64,000 nt of DNA. It comes from Paenibacillus_E qinlingensis (lineage in GTDB: Bacteria; Bacillota; Bacilli; Paenibacillales; NBRC-103111). The DNA lies in contig NZ_JAQIVH010000037.1 in assembly GCF_028746185.1 (NCBI RefSeq), positions 10,514-74,513 of the forward strand, in the 5' to 3' direction. A model generated the notes under the pieces. The model saw nothing but the letters and a program-made list of their open reading frames with translations. It was not told the DNA's origin and did not search any database. Numbering within the stretch: the first letter of the stretch is position 1; each line of letters starts with the position of its first letter. Shown in pieces: positions 40,280 through 49,468 of this stretch. The position numbers and the translations under genes were made by a program.

Positions 40280-42043
40280 ATGAATATTATATCAGGAAAT
40301 AGGCACAGCTCTGTAAAAGGAGCAGGAGAAATGCTTTCGGGATCAGACATTCTATTGCGCACGTTGCTTGCGGAAGGAGTTGAATGTGTGTTCGGATATC
40401 CTGGAGGGGCGGTTTTGTACATTTATGATGCGATGCATGATAACCCGGAGTTTCGCCACTTGCTGACACGCCACGAGCAGGGGGCAATTCACGCTGCGGA
40501 TGGCTATGCTCGCTCCACTGGCAAGACAGGAGTTGTCATGGCGACTTCCGGTCCTGGTGCTGCTAATTTGGTGACCGGTATTGCAACAGCCTATATGGAC
40601 TCGGTGCCACTTGTCGTAATTACCGGCAATGTATCGTCTGACCTGATTGGAACCGATTCGTTTCAGGAGGTTGATATTGTTGGCATCACCCAGCCAATAA
40701 CTAAGCACAGCTATCTGGTTCAGCAAGTGTCCGATCTTGCTCGAACTATCAAAGAGGCGTTCCATATTGCCGCAACCGGACGTAAAGGTCCCGTTCTGAT
40801 TGACATCCCTAAAGACATAAGCGCAGCCATGACGGAATTCATATTACCCGATCAAGTCTCGGTTCCAGGTTATACGACTGAGCTTGAATCGCTAACTGTC
40901 GATCAAGACGCCGTAGTGCGGCTTGCTTCAGCTTTAAAGGATAGTAAAAAACCACTGTTGCTAGTAGGAGGGGGCGTCATTCAAGCTGAAGGCAGTGAAG
41001 CTCTCCTTGGTTTCGTAGAGCGCACGGGAACGCCAGTGACAACAACCTTGCTTGGATTGGGAGTAATACCGGCGGAGCATGAGTTATGGTTGGGCATGCC
41101 CGGCATGCATGGCACCTACGCGGCGAATCAGGCTCTGCTGCAATGCGATCTTTTAATTGCCGTCGGGGTCCGCTTTGACGATCGTGTCACAATGAGGCTG
41201 GACAGCTTTGCACCCCAAGCGAAGGTAGCTCATATCGACATAGATGCGGCGGAAATTGCCAAATTAGTACCTACCGCGATCTCAATAATAGGTGATGCCA
41301 AGGTGGTCTTGGAGCAACTGAATCGAAGTATTCCCGCCGATAATGTAGAGAAGAAGGAATGGACCGATAAGCTCCAGAAATTAAAAACGGACTACAGGCT
41401 TCGGTTCAAGTCATCCGATAAAGAGCTGAAGCCACAATATGTGATTGAAATGATTTCGCGGACGACGGGTGGAGAGGCTATCATTACAACAGATGTAGGG
41501 CAGCATCAAATGTGGACAGCACAGTATTACCAGTTTCGGAAGCCCCGTTCCCTGATTACATCAGGAGGATTGGGGACGATGGGCTTCGGTTTTCCTTCAG
41601 CAATTGGAGCACAAATCGGCAACCCGAACACCACCGTCATCTCTGTAAATGGTGACGGCGGAATACAGATGTGTTCCCAAGAGCTTGCAATCTGTTCAAT
41701 ACACAATATTCCCGTGAAAATCATCATTCTCAACAACCGAACCCTCGGCATGATTCGTCAGTGGCAGGAACTGGTCTATGAGGGGCGCTATAGCCATATC
41801 GATTTGTCCGGCAGCCCGGATTTTGTCAAGCTAGCTGAAGCTTATGGAGTCAAGGGTCTTAGAGCGGAAACCCCGGCACAAGCCGAGAGTGTGTGGCAAG
41901 AGGCTTTGTCAACTGAGGGACCTGTGCTGATCGATTTTATCATCCCTCGTGACGAGCTTGTTTATCCAATGATCCCGCAAGGAAAAGGATTGCAGGATAT
42001 CATTCTGGGACCCGATATTGGAGGAGAAACAGATGGAAAATAG
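40280..42043 (+). CDS. ilvB: Acetolactate synthase large subunit
   Basis: The 587-residue thiamine diphosphate enzyme has GYPGGAVLYIYD and the catalytic glutamate E66 (TRHEQGAIHAADGYAR), a central FAD/ADP region, and the ThDP-Mg2+ motif NGDGGIQMCSQELAIC followed by NNRTLGMIRQWQE. It condenses pyruvate (or pyruvate with 2-oxobutyrate) in isoleucine, valine and leucine synthesis. The paired regulatory subunit gene overlaps its end, which marks the anabolic rather than the catabolic enzyme. AAGGAGG lies 9 bp before the ATG. The usual ilvC and leu genes do not follow, and no T-box leader is visible. Confidence 0.95.
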   Translation: MNIISGNRHSSVKGAGEMLSGSDILLRTLLAEGVECVFGYPGGAVLYIYDAMHDNPEFRHLLTRHEQGAIHAADGYARSTGKTGVVMATSGPGAANLVTGIATAYMDSVPLVVITGNVSSDLIGTDSFQEVDIVGITQPITKHSYLVQQVSDLARTIKEAFHIAATGRKGPVLIDIPKDISAAMTEFILPDQVSVPGYTTELESLTVDQDAVVRLASALKDSKKPLLLVGGGVIQAEGSEALLGFVERTGTPVTTTLLGLGVIPAEHELWLGMPGMHGTYAANQALLQCDLLIAVGVRFDDRVTMRLDSFAPQAKVAHIDIDAAEIAKLVPTAISIIGDAKVVLEQLNRSIPADNVEKKEWTDKLQKLKTDYRLRFKSSDKELKPQYVIEMISRTTGGEAIITTDVGQHQMWTAQYYQFRKPRSLITSGGLGTMGFGFPSAIGAQIGNPNTTVISVNGDGGIQMCSQELAICSIHNIPVKIIILNNRTLGMIRQWQELVYEGRYSHIDLSGSPDFVKLAEAYGVKGLRAETPAQAESVWQEALSTEGPVLIDFIIPRDELVYPMIPQGKGLQDIILGPDIGGETDGK

Positions 42044-42512
42044 AAGACTGCTGTCGGTTTTGGTGAATAATACGCCGGGCGTGCTACAGAGAGTGGCGGG
42101 TTTATTTTCACGGAGAAGCTATAACATCGAGAGCATTACTGTTGGATCATGCGAACAGGAAGGGCTTTCGCGTATGATCGTTGTTGCCAGAGGGGACGAT
42201 GGACAATTTCAACAAATGTGCAGCCAGCTAAACAAATTGATCGATATTCTACATGTTATCCAACTGCAAGATAGAGCGCTAGTGAGCCGCGAACTAATGC
42301 TGGTAAAGCTCAAAATGGAGCCCTCCAAACGTTCGGAGATTCAAAGCCTAACGGAAACATTCCGCTGCTCCGTTATCGATGTGAGCCTAAGTACAATAAT
42401 TGTGCAAATCGTTGGTGATCCAGAAAAAAATGATGCATTCCTTCAACTGCTCCATCCATACGGTATAGTTGAGATAACTCGTACGGGCGAAACAGCCATG
42501 AACCGGGGATAG
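42033..42512 (+). CDS. ilvN: Acetolactate synthase small (regulatory) subunit
   Basis: The 159-residue protein has an N-terminal ACT domain (LLSVLVNNTPGVLQRVAGLFSRRSYNIESITVG), which binds valine for feedback control, and a C-terminal ACT-like domain (ELMLVKLKMEP ... VIDVSLSTIIVQIVGDPEKNDAFLQLL ... GIVEITRTGETAM). It has the normal length for IlvN/IlvH. ATG 42033 has GGAGGAG 6 bp upstream and overlaps the ilvB stop by 11 bp, so synthesis is coupled. Confidence 0.95.
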   Translation: MENRRLLSVLVNNTPGVLQRVAGLFSRRSYNIESITVGSCEQEGLSRMIVVARGDDGQFQQMCSQLNKLIDILHVIQLQDRALVSRELMLVKLKMEPSKRSEIQSLTETFRCSVIDVSLSTIIVQIVGDPEKNDAFLQLLHPYGIVEITRTGETAMNRG

Positions 42513-42680
42513 TCAGCTTCAAATTCGCTCGTCCATTTATGGATAATTTGGTTAAACAAGTCCATGATACTGGTCAAACAAGAGCATCCCCGCATATTTT
42601 GCCTGTAACTCTTCGTATAGATGAAATAATCCCCAAACGAATGGGATCTCTGGTAAAGGGTTTATCTTACACATGAAAAA

Positions 42681-42738
42681 TAAAAACAGCGGCAGCCTAG
42701 GACTTCATTTCTCGTCCATAGCTGCTGCTGTTTCTTTG
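42681..42738 (-). terminator. Terminator of the hybrid kinase gene
   Basis: AAACAGCGGCAGC and GCTGCTGCTGTTT pair (one G-T), with inner GGAC/GTCC pairing. On the minus strand the stem is followed by TTTTTATTTTT. It lies 22 bp after the hybrid kinase stop and may also end ilvBN transcripts weakly. Confidence 0.75.
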
Positions 42739-42760
42739 ATTAGCATTAGTCTACCACTCT

Positions 42761-45700
42761 TTATTTTTCTTGCGCATTTGCTGCCAAATACCCTTTAATA
42801 GCTTCATTAACCTGCGCCAACCTGCTCTCCGCGGTTTCCAAAAGATCCTCGAGCAACCCGATAGAACCCTGATGGATCGCCGTTTGAAGCTCATCCGACG
42901 TATGACTGAGCGGTGTTGCTCCGATGTTGGAAGCTACACCTTTCAGCGTATGAGCAAGTAGCAGAGCTTCGGAGAAGTCTTTTTCCTTAATCGCCTCACG
43001 CATCCCCTCTATGGCATTCGCATGGTTCACAACAAACTTGTTTAATATTCGCTCATAGAGGTTCGTATTCTGTCCCAGACGTCCCAGGGCCTCTTCTGGA
43101 TTCAGTGCAGGCAAAGCCTCGATTTGCTTCGCTGCTGCGACTTCTGCATACCCTCTCACTCGCGAGCTCTGAATCGTCCGCTGTAAGACACTAAATAACT
43201 GAATAGGTTCAAATGGCTTCGAAATATAAGCATCCATGCCTGCTTCCAACACTTGTTCTTTAACCCCTTGCATCGCATCGGCTGTCATTGCAATAATCGG
43301 TGTTTCTTGATCAAAATCTCGGATATTTCTAGTGGCTTCAAACCCATCCATTAAGGGCATCTGCAAATCCATTAAGATCGCATCATATCGCTTAGTTGAC
43401 GCTCTCTTCAGCGCTTCGATGCCATTCTCTGCTACGTCTACACGAATATCCATCTCCTGAAGAATGGCCTGTGCCACCTGTTGATTGATTTCATTGTCTT
43501 CCACTAGCAATACCTCGTTGTTACGGAGCATGTGCAGTTTTTTGGCTTCATTCTCACCCTGTGGCGATTGGATCTTCATCTGTAGTTGTTCTTGGAACAA
43601 GTTCGTTATTTGGTTATATAACTGAGACTGGCTCATTGGATAGTAGAGCACCTTTTTCACAGACGACGTCTGAGAGTTCAGCCCAAGCTCCGATTCATGA
43701 TACGAACTGATCAGTACGATAACTTGCACAGGTGTCGCATACTCCAGCTTTATTTTCTCCGCCAAGGCGTGTGCCTTCTCATCCTGAAGGTTCCAATCAA
43801 TCATAACCAGATCATAACGGCAGCTTACGCTAATTTGTTCCAGTGCGCTTTGAGCAGAATCTACGGCATTCACAATAAATTGGAACTGTTCCAATTGACT
43901 CTTCAGAACAAGCCGCATTTCCTCGTCATCGCAAATGAGAAGCACGCGCAGAAACTTCAAATAGGACGCTACTGGCGCACTGAATAAATGTTCCAAGCCT
44001 ACTTCGAACTTCACTGTGAAGATGAAGGAACTCCCTCTCCCAAGTTCGCTCTCGACATGAATCTCCCCTTGCATCAACTCTACGATACTCTTGCTAATGA
44101 CTAGACCTAGGCCTGTTCCCCCGTATTTGCGGGTCGTTGACATATCCGCTTGTGTGAATCCGTGGAACAATAACGCTTGCTGCGCAGGTGTCATCCCAAT
44201 GCCTGTATCCCGTATTTCAAATCGAAGCGAAACTCCACTTTCATCTTGTGAAGAAACACTTACCGCAATCTCAATTTCACCTTCATCCGTAAATTTCAAA
44301 GCGTTATTCACCAAATTGAGTAAAACTTGATTCAATCGGAATGGGTCGCCATTCAAGACTTGAGGTACCTCATGATGGATGGAGAAGTGCAGCTTCAACC
44401 CTTTCTCATACAGCGAAAATCCGATGATATTCGATATATTGCTCATAATTTCATACAAATCAAAATCGATGCGCTCCAGAACAATCTTCTTCGCTTCAAT
44501 TTTCGAGAAATCGAGAATATCACTGATAATCGTCAACAAGCTTTTGGCCGAAAGTACCGTCTTCCCTACGTAATCCTTCTGCCGCTCGGTTAGATCTGTT
44601 TGCTGCAGTAAATAATTGAGTCCGATAATTGCGTTCATCGGCGTGCGGATTTCATGGCTCATATTCGCCAGAAATTCACTCTTCGCCCGGTTGGCAGATT
44701 CAGCGGACTCCTTGGCATCAGCAAGAAGCAGGTTCTTAGTTTCCAACTCAGATGTGCGTTCCTCCACTAATACTTCAAGATGATCTTTATACTGATTCAG
44801 CGTCTCTTCAGCCTGTTTACGTTCGGTAATATCGACACCCGCAAGAATAGCACCGCCAATCTCACCAGTCTCTTTCCATATCAAATTATTATTCCATCCG
44901 AGAAGGCGCTCTTCACCTGAGCTGACGATGATCACGGACTCGTAGTAATCAAGCGCTGGGTTGCCATCCATGATCCCCTGATAGTATCGCTTTCTTACAT
45001 CCCATTGATCCTTCGGCACACAAATCTCAAACCAATTCTTACCGATGAGATCCGCTTCCTCATAACCCAGCATGGCGCAGCCTCTCCGATTCAACAACTC
45101 AATCCGGCAGTCTCGGTCCAGCACCACAACCATCACATCCACGAGATCGAGATAGCTTTGAGCTTTCTCTTTCTCCTTCATCAACTTCCGTTCGCCCTTC
45201 CTTCTCACAGAACGCGTCTGCAAGGCAAGAGCTGCCCCAATGGCAATCGCCACAATCGTAGAAATGCTCGCCATCCAAAGTACTAACTCACGCTGATTGG
45301 ATGTGCGATCTACATCCTTTTGGGTTCCCATCAAATTATAATCAATCCACTTCTGTAAACTTGCATCGGCTTGTTCTCGACTCGGTGTAAGCATGTCCAA
45401 CAAGCTCTTGCCCATGATGTAATTACCGGATTGGACAGCATCGATGATAAGCTGGCCCTTCTGCAAGTAATCTATCGTTTTATCTGACACTTCCAAATAA
45501 ATCTGTCTTTCACTTTCAGAGTTGATGAAAAACTCATAGCTTCGATACTTCTCATCAAACTGTCGACGAATATCCTGATAAGAGGTGATTACGGTAAGAA
45601 GGGCATTCTTATCCGTTTCAAGTAACATTTTATGCAGGAGAACTCTTTCCTGAGTAATGAGCTCTTGCATCACTACAATTCTAGCAATACTCGGCATCCA

Positions 45701-45832
45701 ATTCGTCTTAACATGGTCAAGGGTCCCCTTCAGAGCAAACATCTGATAGAAATTCGTCCCAATAACTGCTATTAATAAAGCTATGATGATGATAAAAGTC
45801 CACATCGACTTCATCAAAGTAATCGCTTTCAT
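42761..45832 (-). CDS. Hybrid histidine kinase with PAS, two receivers and Hpt
   Basis: The 1023-residue protein has a membrane segment (about 8-30), an extracellular four-helix-bundle-like domain (35-185), a second segment (about 187-205), a PAS domain (225-345), a coiled coil, and a kinase core with phosphoacceptor H393 (MSHEIRTPMNAI) and ATP motifs NLVNNALKF, DTGIGM and GGTGLGLVIS. Two receivers follow. The first has VMIDWN but YYP where the conserved lysine should be. The second is intact (LVEDNEINQQ, D822 in LMDLQMP, SKPFEP). A C-terminal Hpt domain carries H961 (LAHTLKG). This is a self-contained phosphorelay; its output partner and signal are unknown. Confidence 0.93.
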   Translation of the reverse strand: MKAITLMKSMWTFIIIIALLIAVIGTNFYQMFALKGTLDHVKTNWMPSIARIVVMQELITQERVLLHKMLLETDKNALLTVITSYQDIRRQFDEKYRSYEFFINSESERQIYLEVSDKTIDYLQKGQLIIDAVQSGNYIMGKSLLDMLTPSREQADASLQKWIDYNLMGTQKDVDRTSNQRELVLWMASISTIVAIAIGAALALQTRSVRRKGERKLMKEKEKAQSYLDLVDVMVVVLDRDCRIELLNRRGCAMLGYEEADLIGKNWFEICVPKDQWDVRKRYYQGIMDGNPALDYYESVIIVSSGEERLLGWNNNLIWKETGEIGGAILAGVDITERKQAEETLNQYKDHLEVLVEERTSELETKNLLLADAKESAESANRAKSEFLANMSHEIRTPMNAIIGLNYLLQQTDLTERQKDYVGKTVLSAKSLLTIISDILDFSKIEAKKIVLERIDFDLYEIMSNISNIIGFSLYEKGLKLHFSIHHEVPQVLNGDPFRLNQVLLNLVNNALKFTDEGEIEIAVSVSSQDESGVSLRFEIRDTGIGMTPAQQALLFHGFTQADMSTTRKYGGTGLGLVISKSIVELMQGEIHVESELGRGSSFIFTVKFEVGLEHLFSAPVASYLKFLRVLLICDDEEMRLVLKSQLEQFQFIVNAVDSAQSALEQISVSCRYDLVMIDWNLQDEKAHALAEKIKLEYATPVQVIVLISSYHESELGLNSQTSSVKKVLYYPMSQSQLYNQITNLFQEQLQMKIQSPQGENEAKKLHMLRNNEVLLVEDNEINQQVAQAILQEMDIRVDVAENGIEALKRASTKRYDAILMDLQMPLMDGFEATRNIRDFDQETPIIAMTADAMQGVKEQVLEAGMDAYISKPFEPIQLFSVLQRTIQSSRVRGYAEVAAAKQIEALPALNPEEALGRLGQNTNLYERILNKFVVNHANAIEGMREAIKEKDFSEALLLAHTLKGVASNIGATPLSHTSDELQTAIHQGSIGLLEDLLETAESRLAQVNEAIKGYLAANAQEK

Positions 45833-45883
45833 TTTGACTCACCCCTCTCAGCCGATTATAACATAATGTCTATGTTTCTAGTG

Positions 45884-45914
45884 AAAAAGGCCAATCAGAA
45901 TTTCCTGATCGACC
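45884..45914 (-). terminator. Terminator of the chemoreceptor gene
   Basis: On the minus strand GGTCGATCAG, a 6-nt loop and CTGATTGGCC can form a 10-bp RNA stem with two G-U pairs, followed by TTTTT. It lies about 48 bp after the chemoreceptor stop. Confidence 0.65.
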
Positions 45915-45961
45915 TCCTAAATAGTTATCCTACCTCTCAACTGAGTTCATGGGACCTACAC

Positions 45962-47989
45962 TCAGCGAGTTTTAAATCTAGAAAGCGATTCTTGCAGTTC
46001 TTGCGCCATTTGGCTTAAATCCTCTGCAGAAGCAGATATTTCTTCCATAGCAGCGAGCTGTTTCTCCGAACCTTTTGATATACCTTGACCATGCTCGTGG
46101 GACGCCTTTGTCATATAGACAATCTCGCTCATGGACGCTGATACCTCTTCTGTTCCTGCTGACATTTCCTGCGATGCTGCGGATACCTCTTGGATTTGGT
46201 CTGAGATTTCTTGGAACGCAACCGTCACACGATTAAAGACTTGTCCTGCTGCATCAATCAACTCGGATCCTTTCTCCACGTCCTTCACGCCATTGTTCAT
46301 CGCTTGTACCGCTCTCACTGTCGATGATTGAACCTCGCGAATCAACTCAGAGATATCCTTCGCCGATGAAGACGACTGTTCAGCAAGCTTCTTCACTTCA
46401 TTCGCTACCACAGCAAATCCGCGACCTTGCTCGCCAGCACGTGCCGCCTCGATCGAAGCATTCAACGATAGCAGTTGAGTTTGGTTCGTAATTTCGGTGA
46501 TGACCGAAACGATTTCCCCAATCTTTTGCGAGTAGGCTTCGAGTGCTCTCATATCTTCGGCTGATTTGCCAACCGATTCATTAATAAACTTCATCTGTTC
46601 AACAGCCTGATTAATAGCGATGCGCCCTTGCTGTACTTCCATCATCGACGTATGAGAAGCTTCGGTCACAACAGAGGAAGATTCAGCAATTCGCTGAACG
46701 CCTACCGCCATTTCGCCCATTGCAATCGACGTTTGCTCAGCTCCCATCAGTTGACCCTCACTCGCATTGAATACCTCTTGCATAGACTCGACGATACGAT
46801 TGGAAATGCCCACGGACTCCGTCGCAGCTGCCGTTAATTCCTCCGATGATGCTCCTAGCTGCTCAGCCGTCAAACTAGCTTTGCCTACGATATCCGAGAA
46901 CGAATCCAACATTAGATTCATATTAAGGGCTAGTTGCCCAAGTTCATCACTGCGATTGATCGTAAGTCGAGGAGTCAAATCCCCCGTCGCTGCCTTCTTC
47001 ACAGCCTCTGTAATAGCCAGAACCGGTTTCGTTGTCGCCGAAGATACCAGTAGTGCAATAGCGGCTACAACAATCGTCGTGATTACAGCCAGCCAAATGG
47101 ATACATGATTCGCCGTTGTTACGGAGCCATATACTTCATCATCCACCACATTTGTAATTAAGCGCCAGCCTGTTGAGGGAATCGTATCGAAGCTAATTTC
47201 TCTCGCCACGCCATCATCATTTGTATAATTGAATCTTCCGCTCTTTTCCTTCAAAACCGTTTCTTGCAATTTCGCTACTTCCGACTTCGAAAGCACATCC
47301 GCGATATTCTTACCTGCTAGTTCTTTGCTCGGATACGTTAACAGTCCACCACTAGGAGACATTAAGTAGCCATATCCGGTTTCGCCTATTTGAATCGTAT
47401 CGGTGTAAACAGTGAGGTTACCAGTCGTTAGGGGAGTGAACATGCCGCCAATAAAATTCTGCTTATCATCGAGCATCGGGACAAATAAAACAATGATGTT
47501 TTTCCCACTTGTCTTACTGACGAGGAGATCCGTACTCACCGGCTGCTTCGTTTGTTTGGCTTGCTTGATGTAATCACGATCGGATACAGAAATTTTCTGT
47601 CCTGCTGAGGTTAGCGCCATTTCATCTTTATTTACATAAACGTACTGTTCGACGTCTTTGTTGGCTTGTTCGAATTTGAGGAGTGTTTTGATGATTTCCT
47701 TCTCATTCCCACTCTTGATCTCCTCAAACTTCAGCATTTCTTTCAGAATAGAAATTTGACGCTGGATGGAGTAATCGATGGCCGTAACATTCGCTTTCAG
47801 AATACTCTCTTCCTTGGAGTGAACTTCATCATTCACCACATTTTTTAAATAATAGGATGAAAAAACGGTACTAAATAACATCGGTACTAACGCGATAACT
47901 AGAAACATAATCGTCATTCTTGCTCTGAACGAAGTAAAGGAGACAGCCTTCACCCACCCTTGTACATGCATTCCTCGTTGCGTATTCAT
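45962..47989 (-). CDS. Methyl-accepting chemotaxis protein
   Basis: The 675-residue protein has a membrane segment at about 26-47, an extracellular double-Cache ligand domain (about 55-295, with YVYVNKDEMALTSAG and GETGYGYLMSPSGGLLTYPS), a second segment (about 298-322), a HAMP domain (TTKPVLAITEAVKKAATGD) and a long coiled-coil signalling domain. The highly conserved hairpin tip reads QTQLLSLNASIEAARAGEQG, followed by RGFAVVANEVKKLAEQSS. It signals through CheW/CheA to the flagellar motor; the ligand is likely to be a small amino acid or organic acid. A GGAGGAG site precedes the ATG. Confidence 0.95.
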   Translation of the reverse strand: MNTQRGMHVQGWVKAVSFTSFRARMTIMFLVIALVPMLFSTVFSSYYLKNVVNDEVHSKEESILKANVTAIDYSIQRQISILKEMLKFEEIKSGNEKEIIKTLLKFEQANKDVEQYVYVNKDEMALTSAGQKISVSDRDYIKQAKQTKQPVSTDLLVSKTSGKNIIVLFVPMLDDKQNFIGGMFTPLTTGNLTVYTDTIQIGETGYGYLMSPSGGLLTYPSKELAGKNIADVLSKSEVAKLQETVLKEKSGRFNYTNDDGVAREISFDTIPSTGWRLITNVVDDEVYGSVTTANHVSIWLAVITTIVVAAIALLVSSATTKPVLAITEAVKKAATGDLTPRLTINRSDELGQLALNMNLMLDSFSDIVGKASLTAEQLGASSEELTAAATESVGISNRIVESMQEVFNASEGQLMGAEQTSIAMGEMAVGVQRIAESSSVVTEASHTSMMEVQQGRIAINQAVEQMKFINESVGKSAEDMRALEAYSQKIGEIVSVITEITNQTQLLSLNASIEAARAGEQGRGFAVVANEVKKLAEQSSSSAKDISELIREVQSSTVRAVQAMNNGVKDVEKGSELIDAAGQVFNRVTVAFQEISDQIQEVSAASQEMSAGTEEVSASMSEIVYMTKASHEHGQGISKGSEKQLAAMEEISASAEDLSQMAQELQESLSRFKTR

Positions 47990-48437
47990 TTTCTCTTACT
48001 CCTCCTACATGCTAATTGCTTCTCTATATTGGGTCACACAAATTTGTTTCCACCAAAAACTGGTATCTTAGAAATTCAGACTCGCTTCGACATTTTCCTT
48101 CAAAATGCGACATTAGCAGATCATGACTGCTCCTCTTTACACCCTGTTGGCTATTGCGACTCTGATGCCCTCAAGCAAATAACTGGAAAAACTCCATTTA
48201 TTTTTCAAGTAATTCTCTCCAAATTCAACTTAGATGGAAAATATGTAGTTAATTCCACCTAAAACGCCTCAAATATCAACATTGATCAAAATTAGCTGTG
48301 CTTTTTACAGTTAATCGAACAAAAGCGAGAATTAGGGCTAAATTAGCTGTATGAAATCCAGTTAATCTATTCGGGATGTTTGAGATGATCAGGGTGCTCG
48401 GGGAGGGTGTTACTCGACCAACATAATGCGCACAAAA
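47990..48437. other. Gene-free spacer with 187-bp element copy 6
   Basis: No gene is supported. It includes the promoter region of the chemoreceptor gene and copy 6 of the four-palindrome element (48179-48365), followed by a short G-rich stretch (48370-48415) before the nup operon terminator. Confidence 0.7.
48179..48365. repeat. 187-bp four-palindrome element, copy 6
   Basis: Units start at 48179, 48230, 48292 and 48343 (51/62/51). In unit 2 the right arm is TGTAGTTAA, one of the least conserved arms. The copy lies downstream of the ABC operon and upstream of the chemoreceptor gene (tandem setting). Confidence 0.9.
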
Positions 48438-48483
48438 AAGCACCATCACAGGATCACCCCCATGATGGTGCTTATTCATTCAA
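48438..48483 (-). terminator. Intrinsic terminator of the nucleoside ABC operon
   Basis: AAGCACCATCA (48438-48448) and TGATGGTGCTT (48473-48483) form an 11-bp stem. On the minus strand it is followed by a T-run (TTTTTT). It abuts the last gene's stop. Confidence 0.88.
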
Positions 48484-49467
48484 CTATCTCTTACCCGGAT
48501 CGTACGGCTCACCCAATGCGGATGGAGCTTTCGCGCGGCCCACAGCTCCTGCCAATACTAGGATTGTCAGTACGTAAGGCAGCATGTAGAGGAATTCCTG
48601 CGGAATGTCTTTAGAGAAATCGAACAACCGCATGAAATTGTTGAGCGCTTGCGCCATTCCGAAGAATACCGCGGCGCCCAGTGCGCCAAATGGATGCCAT
48701 TTACCAAAAATCATCGCCGCCATAGCAATAAAGCCTTGACCCGAGATCGTGTTATGCGAGAACGCACTTGTTGTCGTTAACGTAATCGTCGCCCCGCCAA
48801 GTCCTGCTAGCAGACCGCTGATTAAAACAGCTACATAACGGATGCGTTTCACCTTAATCCCAACGGTATCTGCGGCACTTGGATGCTCACCTACAGCACG
48901 CAGACGCAGGCCGAATGGTGTTTTGAACAGCACGTACCAAGTTGCGAACACGAGTATTAACGCAATATACGTTGTTGGATAGGCCGTAAAGAAGGCATAG
49001 CCGATATAAGGAATCTTCGAGAGAAGCGGAATTTCCCATTTGGAGAATACATCGTTTAAGGTTTCAGTTTGACCTGCACCATTGAACAATACTTTCACCA
49101 AGTACAACGTTACGCCAGCTGCCAAGAAGTTGATGACCACGCCGCTGATAACTTGGTTCGCTTTGAACGAAATCGTCGCAACCGCATGAATCAACGCGAA
49201 GATCAGTGCGAATAACAGCGCGCACAACAGTCCAATCCACGGGGACCAGATGCCCATGTTCGCTTCTTCCGCATAGTAAGTGCCAACCGCTGAAGCGAAT
49301 GCACCTGAAACCATCAGGCCCTCGATACCGATATTAACGATACCGGAGCGCTCTGAGTAAATACCGCCTAAAGCTCCGAAGATAAGCGCCGTGGAATACA
49401 CTAGCGTCGTATTAATAAGTTCACTGAATTTCGTGAAGAACGCATTAAGCATACTGAGCAGGTCCAT
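48484..49467 (-). CDS. nupQ: Nucleoside ABC transporter permease (NupQ-like)
   Basis: The 327-residue membrane protein has about 8-9 hydrophobic segments and family motifs FGALGGIYSERSGIVNIGIEG (the conserved GxxxSERxGxxNxGxEG region) and RLRAVGEHPSAADTVGIKV. It is the second permease of a BMP-type nucleoside importer. It follows the other permease by 1 bp and ends the operon at a terminator. B. subtilis NupNOPQ, the guanosine importer, has the same gene order; the substrate here is inferred from that. Confidence 0.88.
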   Translation of the reverse strand: MDLLSMLNAFFTKFSELINTTLVYSTALIFGALGGIYSERSGIVNIGIEGLMVSGAFASAVGTYYAEEANMGIWSPWIGLLCALLFALIFALIHAVATISFKANQVISGVVINFLAAGVTLYLVKVLFNGAGQTETLNDVFSKWEIPLLSKIPYIGYAFFTAYPTTYIALILVFATWYVLFKTPFGLRLRAVGEHPSAADTVGIKVKRIRYVAVLISGLLAGLGGATITLTTTSAFSHNTISGQGFIAMAAMIFGKWHPFGALGAAVFFGMAQALNNFMRLFDFSKDIPQEFLYMLPYVLTILVLAGAVGRAKAPSALGEPYDPGKR

Positions 49468-49468
49468 A

